Source of the DNA: a virus | Direction: 5' to 3' (one strand) | DNA length: 23,397 nt | IMG/VR virus record: IMGVR_UViG_3300043446_004602 | Coordinates: 1-23,397 of that record | Shown: positions 6,875 to 12,758 of the stretch, piece after piece | How positions within the stretch are numbered: position 1 is the stretch's first letter | Layout: each line of letters starts with the position of its first letter | Notes under the pieces: generated by a model | Database searches by the model: none | What the model was told of the DNA's origin: nothing | Seen by the model: only the letters and a program-made list of their open reading frames with translations | Translations under genes and position numbers: made by a program

Positions 6875-8496
6875 TGAAAAAATACTTCTACGAGAAAAGT
6901 AATATTCGCGAATGGCCTACGAATATAACGTATGGAGAATTGATGACGTATAACTCCGACCAGGTTTATACTTGGTTGGAGGATTTGCGTACACGGGTAA
7001 TTACAGACTGGGACGAGAATGGTCAACCACCTTTGGTTGGTAAAGATGAGGGGGAAATAATTCGTTCATTCTCTCGTCTACGTCAACTTGATGCAGGTTC
7101 TCTGTATCATACGTTAATTACACCAAATGACCCTAGTGTTGTTGGTGTGGTTGCTAACTTTACAAAGAATGCAACTGCCTGTAATCAATTCTTCCCAACG
7201 ATGTTGAAAACAAAAATATCGTCTGGTCTTTCAAGTGATAACGCACTTTCCATATATGATCACTTTACGGATAAATTAAAAGATAAGTTTCATCATACAA
7301 TGAAACGAACACTTTATAATGATTCCATGTATTCATATTCTAAATCAATTTTATCTACACAAGTAAAGAATCCGTACTTTCGCGAGGGAGAAACATTACA
7401 TGATTTCTTTACTGCGTATAAAAACGGAGATGGAAGATTTGATGGTCAAGGTTTGCGTATATCAAAAATTTCCTGTACTCTAAAGGAATACAATCGAGAG
7501 TACACAAAGTATCTCACAATAAAAGCAAATGAGATAAAGGAATTCTTGAAAGAAGGTTTGATAGAATCGACGATGGTTACTTATCTCGGAGATGTTGAGG
7601 AATTAGTTGACAATTATTATGTCAAGAATGATTCTTCAGAACCGCGAGTAAATGTGTATCTTATAAAGGCATACGAGAAAAACAAGAGAATATTTCCAAG
7701 TGCGTTACAAACGTTTCGTCTTTCTCTTGGTCAACCTGCAGTAAACTTTCCCCCGATGACTGCAAAGTTCTTGTATGAACATTTCACTAAACATATTCCT
7801 GCTAGTGAAAAAATACACGTTTACGATCCAAGTTCAGGGTGGGGTGGTAGAATACTTGGGGCTATGTCTGTTTCTCGTCCCATACATTATGTAGGGACAG
7901 ATCCTAACACAGATAACTTCATCCCTGAACTTGGTCTATCGCGATATGAATACATGGCTGATTTTTATCTTCGTTCTATTGGTGAAAAAGGAAATAACAT
8001 ATCCAATAAGTTTTTCCAAACGGAAGAGAATCACACATACGAAGTTTTTCAAGATGGCTCTGAATTGATTGGAAATAATCCAAAGTTTCAAAAGTATCGT
8101 GGTAAGATAGATTTTGTTTTTACTTCACCACCGTATTTTAACCGAGAACAATACTCTGAAGATGAAACACAATCATTTAAGGCATACTCACAATATTCTG
8201 ATTGGAGAGATAACTTTCTTCGTCCAACATTAACAACGGCGGTGGAATATCTAAAACACAATAGATACCTCTGTTGGAATATTGCAAATATCCGTGTCTC
8301 TGCAAATAAAGTAATAAATTTAGAGGAAGATTCCATTCAGATTCTTAAAGAACTTGGTATGGAATATAAGGGTAAAATAGGTATGTTAATGGCAAAAATG
8401 ATTGGTAACTCTGATATAGAAGCCCTTACAAATAAAGTTTGGTTTAAGGGTGAATGGTGGAAGGTGGAGCCTATATTTATTTTCTATAAACCATGA
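6874..8496 (+). CDS. TSPPY-type DNA amino-methyltransferase, paralogue 2 (long form)
   Basis: A 540-residue probable SAM-dependent DNA methyltransferase, the longest of three paralogues. Motif I is DPSSGWGGR (318-326), the acidic motif II is GTDPN (D343), motif IV is TSPPYF (417-422) and a NIAN segment follows at 469-472. TSPPYFNREQYSEDETQS matches the family signature of its two relatives. Just before motif I, NFPPMTAKFLYEHF corresponds to the FKPNVAKALYEMM and FRPTAAGVIYKNY segments of the others, a second shared element. The first 280 residues are largely unique, with a charged and aromatic composition; they probably hold target recognition or a partner-binding domain. The enzyme could methylate N4-cytosine or N6-adenine. 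It starts within the previous stop (TAATG) and ends in an ATGA overlap with paralogue 3. Confidence 0.78.
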   Translation: MKKYFYEKSNIREWPTNITYGELMTYNSDQVYTWLEDLRTRVITDWDENGQPPLVGKDEGEIIRSFSRLRQLDAGSLYHTLITPNDPSVVGVVANFTKNATACNQFFPTMLKTKISSGLSSDNALSIYDHFTDKLKDKFHHTMKRTLYNDSMYSYSKSILSTQVKNPYFREGETLHDFFTAYKNGDGRFDGQGLRISKISCTLKEYNREYTKYLTIKANEIKEFLKEGLIESTMVTYLGDVEELVDNYYVKNDSSEPRVNVYLIKAYEKNKRIFPSALQTFRLSLGQPAVNFPPMTAKFLYEHFTKHIPASEKIHVYDPSSGWGGRILGAMSVSRPIHYVGTDPNTDNFIPELGLSRYEYMADFYLRSIGEKGNNISNKFFQTEENHTYEVFQDGSELIGNNPKFQKYRGKIDFVFTSPPYFNREQYSEDETQSFKAYSQYSDWRDNFLRPTLTTAVEYLKHNRYLCWNIANIRVSANKVINLEEDSIQILKELGMEYKGKIGMLMAKMIGNSDIEALTNKVWFKGEWWKVEPIFIFYKP

Positions 8497-9560
8497 CCGA
8501 CGGAAATTCTTTAATAAAGTTTTTTGATGTAGACCCACTTGAAGTTCGTTTGAAAAAAGAAACGGATGAATTTTTTGCTGGCAATCGAGACTTGGATGAT
8601 ACAATTGAGTGTGTCTTTCAGTATTACCGTAAGCATGGTTATCCGTATATGAAAATTACTGAACAGGAAAAACATGAACACATGGTTAAACTACAAAAGT
8701 TCGATTATGATTCTATTTTCAAAGATGGTAATATAATACAAACAATGCACGGACTTCGTTTGGCATGGTCTTACTTTCCGCATGGCATGGAAGTAAAGTG
8801 CGGTAATTCCAAAATGTCTCCTATGGATAATTTCTTGAATGACAAAACATTCAAGATGACAATACGCAAATGTTTGAAGTGGTTAAACAAACATAAGAGT
8901 ATTGCAACTTGGCAAGAAAATCGTTTGCGCCAATCTCTAAAAATCTATTCAGGTGTTCAAGGTGTTTCTAATTTCAGACCAACTGCCGCCGGTGTTATCT
9001 ATAAAAATTATGGCGGTGATGGTGTTATGTGGGATATGTCTTGTGGTTGGGGTGGTAGATTGGTTGGTGCCCTTGCATCACCATACATCAAAACTTATAT
9101 TGGAACAGAACCATCTACGAAAACATTTGAAGGTCTTTGTAAACTACGTGATGATTTTTCTTATCTTAAAAAAGATATTCAACTTCATTGTATGGGTTCG
9201 GAGGATTTCCTACCACCCAAAGAAAGTTTAGACCTGTGTTTTACATCACCGCCGTATTTTGATACCGAGAAATATGCAGACGAGGAAACACAATCCTATA
9301 ATAAGTTTCCAACGAAAAATGAATGGGGTTCAGGTTTCCTTCGTAAAACGTTTTCTAATTGTTATCATGGTCTTAAACCTGGTGGATATATGTTAATAAA
9401 CATTGCCAATACTCCAAAGTACAAAGACTTAGAAGAAATGACAATTAAATATGCAACAGAAGTTGGCTTTGTTCATACTGAAACTTTGCAGTTAATTCTT
9501 TCTGCTGTTATGGGTGCCGGTCACAAATATGAACCAGTTTTTGTTTTTTCCAAACCATGA
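8493..9560 (+). CDS. TSPPY-type DNA amino-methyltransferase, paralogue 3
   Basis: A 355-residue probable SAM-dependent DNA methyltransferase that overlaps paralogue 2 by four bases (ATGA), so the two are likely made in linked amounts and may act together. Motif I is DMSCGWGGRL (181-190), the acidic residue after strand 2 is a glutamate (GTEP, E206) instead of the aspartate in the other two copies, and motif IV is TSPPYF (251-256) with the shared E259, Y261 and ETQS (265-268). GGYMLINIAN (297-306) completes the fold. The N-terminal 170 residues differ from the other copies apart from the FRPTAAGVIY element before motif I. A strong terminator lies about 70 bases after the stop, so this gene closes the upstream transcription unit. 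Confidence 0.78.
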   Translation: MTDGNSLIKFFDVDPLEVRLKKETDEFFAGNRDLDDTIECVFQYYRKHGYPYMKITEQEKHEHMVKLQKFDYDSIFKDGNIIQTMHGLRLAWSYFPHGMEVKCGNSKMSPMDNFLNDKTFKMTIRKCLKWLNKHKSIATWQENRLRQSLKIYSGVQGVSNFRPTAAGVIYKNYGGDGVMWDMSCGWGGRLVGALASPYIKTYIGTEPSTKTFEGLCKLRDDFSYLKKDIQLHCMGSEDFLPPKESLDLCFTSPPYFDTEKYADEETQSYNKFPTKNEWGSGFLRKTFSNCYHGLKPGGYMLINIANTPKYKDLEEMTIKYATEVGFVHTETLQLILSAVMGAGHKYEPVFVFSKP

Positions 9561-9580
9561 AATATTTATGAGTATAGTTC

Positions 9581-9661
9581 GTGTCCCCCTCTCCCGTCCT
9601 TTGCGGCGGTGAAGCGGCCGAACATTCTTCCAAAGGGGATTCGGCCGAAATCCCCTTTTTT
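9581..9661 (+). other. GC-rich intergenic island with two alternative hairpins
   Basis: Bases 9581-9660 contain 47 G or C out of 80, and the first 40 bases 29, far above the surrounding AT-rich sequence. The octamer CGGCCGAA occurs at 9615-9622 and again at 9642-9649, where it is part of the palindrome TTCGGCCGAA. The first copy can pair with TTCGGCCG (9640-9647) to form an 8-bp hairpin with a 17-base loop that would compete with the terminator stem at 9632-9658. A 14-codon frame starting at ATG 9568 ends at 9612, just before the first octamer, but has no Shine-Dalgarno. The region may be only a terminator, an attenuator-like switch, a small RNA or foreign DNA. Confidence 0.5.
9632..9661 (+). 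terminator. Rho-independent terminator
   Basis: A perfect 10-bp stem, AAAGGGGATT (9632-9641) with AATCCCCTTT (9649-9658), closes a 7-base loop (CGGCCGA), and the T tract continues to 9661. It ends the transcript of the polymerase-clamp-methyltransferase unit 70 bases after the last stop, directly before the promoter motif of the clamp-loader unit. Confidence 0.9.
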
Positions 9662-9680
9662 ATTTGTATATGTCCAAAAA

Positions 9681-9697
9681 ATTTCGTATATTGTATC
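9681..9697 (+). promoter_or_regulatory. Candidate promoter motif upstream of clamp-loader operon
   Basis: ATTTCGTATATTGTATC matches the motif at 5884-5900 in 16 of 17 positions. TATATT at 9687-9692 would be the -10 box, 31 bases before the clamp-loader ATG at 9723. It lies 20 bases after an intrinsic terminator, exactly where a new transcription unit should begin. No clear -35 box is seen. Confidence 0.55.
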
Positions 9698-9722
9698 TCA
9701 TTCAAAACAATAAGGTTTCAAA

Positions 9723-10661
9723 ATGTTCAATCCCCAACACACTCTTTATGTGGAAAAGTATCGTCCACAATCACTTGACACGTATATTGGAAACGAAACA
9801 ATCAAGGAAACGTTCAAGAGATACCTACAATCAGGTGATGTTCCTCACCTTCTTCTTTATGGTGATGCCGGTAGTGGTAAGACAACACTTGCAAAGATTG
9901 TAGCCAACACAGTTTCAAAAGACAATTACATTTACATAAATGCTTCCGATGAGAACTCCATTGATACCGTCCGAGACAAAATCAAGCAGTTCGCATCATC
10001 TATTGGTTTCGGTGGTTTGAAGATTATCATTCTCGACGAGTCTGATTATCTCACTCCAAATGCACAAGCGGCTCTCCGTAATATCATGGAGACGTTTAGC
10101 AAAACAACACGGTTCATCCTAACGTGTAATTATGTGGACAAGATTATTGACCCGATTCAATCTCGGTGTCAAATCTTCAACATCGTTCCTCCATCCAAGA
10201 AAGATGTTGCTGTTCACACGATGGGAATTCTTGAATCGGAAGGTGTGGAGTTCTCAAAGGAAGATTTAGCACAAATCATCAACATGACTTATCCTGATAT
10301 TCGTCGTGTCCTGAATACAGTTCAACGTTGTATTCTTGATGGTAAGATGCAACTTGATAAAACAACACTTGTTCAAAATAACTTTTACTCAACGATTGTT
10401 GATATTCTAAAGTCTGGTAAGAACAAGAAAGAAAAGTACACAGAGATTCGTCAGATTCTTGCTGACAACTCAATCCGTGATTACAACCCATTGTTCCGTT
10501 ATCTGTATGATAATGTAGAACAATTCGCGAACGGGTTTGTATCGTCAGCCATTCTTATTATCGCGGAATCACAATACAAAGATGCAATGGTAGTAGACCA
10601 TGAAATTAATGCGATGGCAATGTTTATTCAACTAATTATGGAAATCGATCAAAGGAAGTAA
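9723..10661 (+). CDS. 44: Clamp loader ATPase, large subunit (T4 gp44 / RFC-like)
   Basis: A 312-residue AAA+ ATPase that opens and loads the sliding clamp onto primed DNA. The N-terminal EKYRPQSLDTYIG box is typical of RFC and gp44 proteins. Walker A is GDAGSGKT (47-54), Walker B is IIILDESD (102-108), the sensor 1 region is FILTCNY (131-137), and the arginine-finger SRC motif is QSRCQ (146-150). Length and motif order match T4 gp44 (319 residues). The C-terminal 150 residues are helical, as expected for the lid and collar. AAGG about seven bases before the ATG serves as a weak ribosome-binding site. It is the first gene of a new transcription unit and is followed by the zinc-ribbon gene after one base and then by the small-subunit gene. 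Confidence 0.96.
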   Translation: MFNPQHTLYVEKYRPQSLDTYIGNETIKETFKRYLQSGDVPHLLLYGDAGSGKTTLAKIVANTVSKDNYIYINASDENSIDTVRDKIKQFASSIGFGGLKIIILDESDYLTPNAQAALRNIMETFSKTTRFILTCNYVDKIIDPIQSRCQIFNIVPPSKKDVAVHTMGILESEGVEFSKEDLAQIINMTYPDIRRVLNTVQRCILDGKMQLDKTTLVQNNFYSTIVDILKSGKNKKEKYTEIRQILADNSIRDYNPLFRYLYDNVEQFANGFVSSAILIIAESQYKDAMVVDHEINAMAMFIQLIMEIDQRK

Positions 10662-10662
10662 T

Positions 10663-10923
10663 ATGAACAATACACTTGATATTGGTGGTGGACAACCACA
10701 ACGCGTGAATGTAAATTTAAATGAAGCACAAGATTTAACTTGTCCGAAATGTGGCAGTCATTTCTTCAACACAGTATTTATGTTTAAAAAACTATCAGCA
10801 CTTGTTTCACCGAATGGTAGAGAATCTTTGATTCCTATTGAAACCTTCGCGTGTATTGAGTGCGGTACAATTCCTAAAGAACTTTTACCAAAGGCACAAA
10901 ATAATGGCTCGGAACTTATTTGA
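10663..10923 (+). CDS. Zinc-ribbon phage protein
   Basis: An 86-residue protein with two CxxC knuckles, CPKC (27-30) and CIEC (64-67), about 34 residues apart, each followed by Gly, as in a zinc ribbon. Between them FKKLSALVSPNGRESLIPIETFAC is a pattern I recognise from small zinc-ribbon proteins found beside replication genes in T4-like and cyanophage genomes; no function has been established as far as I know. It probably binds zinc and may contact nucleic acid or the replisome. AGGAAG lies just before the ATG, at the end of the clamp-loader gene. Its last 20 bases overlap the start of the clamp-loader small-subunit gene, so it sits inside the gp44-gp62 pair. Confidence 0.82.
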   Translation: MNNTLDIGGGQPQRVNVNLNEAQDLTCPKCGSHFFNTVFMFKKLSALVSPNGRESLIPIETFACIECGTIPKELLPKAQNNGSELI

Positions 10924-11356
10924 TCATATTAAGGGTGTTACCAAAGAAAAAAAGAAATGGGAAACACTTTCAGCTGAAGACCAAAAGACGTGGAACAATT
11001 TTATTGTTTCACGTTGGTTTTCTATGGAGATAGATTTAGTCGAGGCAGTAAATGATTTCCAAAAATACTCCAATGGAATTCTAACTTCAAAGGATTATTA
11101 CAATCTTTTATTCGATGCCTTACCGAAGACATCATTCTTTTTGAAATACACAAAGAAGAAAGGTAAAATTGAGATTGACCAAGAATTCGTTGATATATTT
11201 TGTAAACATTTTCAACTTGGAAAGAAAATCATTTATGAGTATATTGTTGACCTATCGAAGATAAATCCAAATGAACTTGTTTCTGTTTTGGAATCTTATG
11301 GAACGAAGAAAGAAGATATTGAAAAATTCAAGAAACAAATAAAGACAATAAAATGA
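10904..11356 (+). CDS. 62: Clamp loader small subunit (T4 gp62-like)
   Basis: A 150-residue protein taken to be the small subunit that completes the gp44 ATPase ring. The evidence is the position two genes after gp44 and a family-like pattern: LFDHIKGVTKEKKKW at the start, then NNFIVSRWFSMEIDLVEAVN (compare the F-[VM]-N-R-[WG]-[FL]-S...D.V...N signature in phage gp62 proteins), DYYNLLFDALPKTSFFLKY (compare the YDYL...I...KR...W region) and a helical tail. I chose the ATG at 10904 (MARNLF), since an upstream ATG at 10838 in the same frame would overlap the zinc-ribbon gene by 86 bases. The end overlaps an ATG in ATGA. gp62 proteins are poorly conserved, so a structural comparison would be more decisive than sequence. 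Confidence 0.75.
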   Translation: MARNLFDHIKGVTKEKKKWETLSAEDQKTWNNFIVSRWFSMEIDLVEAVNDFQKYSNGILTSKDYYNLLFDALPKTSFFLKYTKKKGKIEIDQEFVDIFCKHFQLGKKIIYEYIVDLSKINPNELVSVLESYGTKKEDIEKFKKQIKTIK

Positions 11357-11367
11357 GGACTAACAAA

Positions 11368-11757
11368 ATGGCGATAAAAGAAATTGACTTGGGTAGAAAG
11401 AAAAACGAAACACCCGATGTATCGGATGTAGTTCGTCTTATGGAAGAACGTCATCCTGAAATGATGGAAGAATTTCGGAAGATACAAAGAGAACAATATG
11501 AATTATTTGCACAAAAACAAATGGCATACGGCAAAGGAAATATTATGCTAGGTGGAGACATTGGTGTAGAAGAAGATAGAGTTGCGGCTATTCGTGGTAT
11601 AACGATTCGACTAAACGATAAAATGCAACGTCTCTTGAATCTAGTTTTGAAGGGTGTTGCTAATCCATTGAAGAACGAGAGTGTGTCTGATACATTTATG
11701 GATATGTCAGTTTATGGTATTATCTCCCTAATAGTTGAACGTGGGGAGTGGAAGTAA
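11368..11757 (+). CDS. DUF1599 / Nmad1-like protein (nucleotide-modification associated)
   Basis: A 129-residue protein whose C-terminal two thirds resemble DUF1599, also called nucleotide modification associated domain 1. The signs are KQMAYGKGNIM, then RGITIRLNDKMQRLLNLVLKG, a short gap with NES, and DTFMDMSVYGIISLIVERG. The first element matches a K..DYG-like motif and the latter two the R..DK..RL.NL and D...D...Y..I motifs of that helical family. The family is found in phages near base-modification genes and is thought to be related to all-alpha nucleotide pyrophosphatases, but its activity is not established here. The start at 11368 has AGGA eight bases upstream; an ATG at 11353, overlapping the previous stop as ATGA, would add five residues. 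The homing-endonuclease cassette begins right after its stop. Confidence 0.65.
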   Translation: MAIKEIDLGRKKNETPDVSDVVRLMEERHPEMMEEFRKIQREQYELFAQKQMAYGKGNIMLGGDIGVEEDRVAAIRGITIRLNDKMQRLLNLVLKGVANPLKNESVSDTFMDMSVYGIISLIVERGEWK

Positions 11758-11785
11758 TTATCACACTTTTATTATCACACTTTTA
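11758..11785 (+). repeat. Two perfect tandem 14-bp repeats
   Basis: TTATCACACTTTTA occurs twice with no gap (11758-11771 and 11772-11785), followed by a T run. It begins at the base after the stop codon of the DUF1599-like gene and marks the left edge of the homing-endonuclease cassette. It has no hairpin, so it is not an intrinsic terminator. It could be an operator, a replication-slippage product or a scar of the insertion. Confidence 0.85.
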
Positions 11786-11809
11786 TTTTTTCATCTATAT
11801 TTATAATAA

Positions 11810-11971
11810 ATGGGGCGTTCAAAGAAATATTACACCGAAGAAGAGTTAGCCAATGCTAATCGTGAAAAGTGTAAACGATATTATGAAAAGAATAAAGAAC
11901 GTCTAAATAGAAAAAGAATGGAAAAATATTGGGAGAATAAATGTGATGAAAGAAATAAAAGTGAGTCCTGA
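11810..11971 (+). CDS. Basic mini-ORF preceding homing endonuclease
   Basis: A 53-residue, lysine- and arginine-rich protein (MGRSKKYYTEEELANANREK, then KRYYEKNKERLNRKRMEKYWENK). This MGR.KKY-TEEE...RYYEKNKE pattern is familiar from short phage and mobile-element proteins or N-terminal segments linked to homing endonucleases, and suggests DNA or RNA contact. It has no clear Shine-Dalgarno. The last 29 bases overlap the endonuclease gene in another frame, so it may drive that gene by coupling, or the two may once have been a single fused gene. It is short, so its status as a real gene rests on the recognisable pattern. Confidence 0.6.
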   Translation: MGRSKKYYTEEELANANREKCKRYYEKNKERLNRKRMEKYWENKCDERNKSES

Positions 11972-12758
11972 TAAATACTATGTCTACATTATATGTGAAT
12001 ATTCGTCTATGTCTCCCATCTACGTCGGTAAAGGAAAGAACAATAGAGTAAAGTGGCATTTATATGCTTCAAAATTTGGCTATCATTACAATAAAAAACT
12101 TGAAAGAAAGTTGAAAAAGATAACGAACAATTTTACAGATATGAACAAAATATCAATACATATTGATTCAGAACACGAAAATGAATATGCTGCACTTGAT
12201 AGAGAATCAAAACTCATAACGGAAATTGGTTTATCAAAATTATGTAATCTTACTCTTGGTGGCGAAAGTCCATCTCTATCTGAAAAAAGTATAAAGAAAA
12301 TTGTAGAATCTAGGAAGTCAAACGGTAAACCTTGGCATAGTGAAGAGACGCGAAAGAGAATTGGAGAAGCCGGCAAGGGCAGAAAACATAACGAAGAAAC
12401 TAAACGTAGATTCAAAGAAAATCACAAGAAACCTATGCTTGAAAAAAATCATACAGATGATGCTAGACAGTTGATGTCAAAAAATCATGTAGATTTCAAT
12501 GGAGAAAAAAACCCATTCTATGGTAAATCTCATAGTAAAGAAGTTCGAGATATGTTCAGATTCAAATATGGGTATGAATGGGTTATACACCACAACGGAA
12601 ATCAAATATTAGTTGTTGGAAAAAGTGGTGTAAAAGAATATGTAGAGAACTATAACAAAGAAAATAATGTTTCAATAAGCTATAAGACATTGATTATGTA
12701 TAAGAAAATAAAAAAACACAACATACAACTTGTTCAAAACGGTAAGTGGGGTAAATAA
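11943..12758 (+). CDS. GIY-YIG homing endonuclease with NUMOD3 repeats
   Basis: A 271-residue site-specific endonuclease. The N-terminal GIY-YIG nuclease is visible as KYYVYIICEY (11-20, GIY position), PIYVGKGKNNRV (25-36, YIG position with R35), the catalytic glutamate in DRESKLITEIG (E88) and CNLTLGGES (101-109). The middle holds NUMOD3-type DNA-binding motifs: SEETRKRIGEAGKGRKH (133-149) and GEKNPFYGKSHSKEVRDMF (187-205). The tail (SGVKEYVENYN...YKTLIMYKK) resembles a small helix-turn-helix. It lacks an intron or intein partner, so it is free-standing. GGGAG seven bases before GTG at 11943 favours that start, but ATG at 11946 removes only one residue and is equally possible. The stop overlaps the next ATG (TAATG). 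Confidence 0.9.
   Translation: MMKEIKVSPDKYYVYIICEYSSMSPIYVGKGKNNRVKWHLYASKFGYHYNKKLERKLKKITNNFTDMNKISIHIDSEHENEYAALDRESKLITEIGLSKLCNLTLGGESPSLSEKSIKKIVESRKSNGKPWHSEETRKRIGEAGKGRKHNEETKRRFKENHKKPMLEKNHTDDARQLMSKNHVDFNGEKNPFYGKSHSKEVRDMFRFKYGYEWVIHHNGNQILVVGKSGVKEYVENYNKENNVSISYKTLIMYKKIKKHNIQLVQNGKWGK

Larger units (their letters stand above)
11758..12757 (+). mobile_element. Free-standing GIY-YIG homing-endonuclease cassette
   Basis: About 1 kb lies between two coupled replication-recombination genes and contains only a basic mini-ORF and a GIY-YIG/NUMOD3 endonuclease. Such genes usually sit between conserved phage genes and spread by cutting alleles that lack them. The left edge has the 14-bp tandem repeat; the right edge is a TAATG overlap with the nuclease gene at 12758. 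The exact borders are inferred, since an uninserted relative is not available to compare. Confidence 0.65.

Noticed and set aside
9581-9661. tRNA gene in the GC-rich island
   Set aside because: The GGGGATTCGG segment recalls a T arm, but no acceptor stem, D arm or anticodon arm can be drawn; the hairpin is a terminator.
9508-9705. Reverse-strand open frame of 65 residues across the terminator island, and a + strand frame at 9581-9778
   Set aside because: Both run through the terminator stem, have no Shine-Dalgarno and no recognisable pattern; the + strand frame also overlaps the gp44 start in another frame. They are by-products of GC-rich sequence with few stops.
10838-10903. Longer N-terminus for the clamp-loader small subunit
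   Set aside because: The extra 22 residues overlap the zinc-ribbon coding region, including its CIEC knuckle, and do not look like a protein start; MARNLF at 10904 fits the family.
11796-11809. TATATTTATAATAA as a promoter for the mini-ORF
   Set aside because: The -10-like boxes end within a few bases of the ATG and AT-rich DNA gives such matches often; there is no supporting -35 box.
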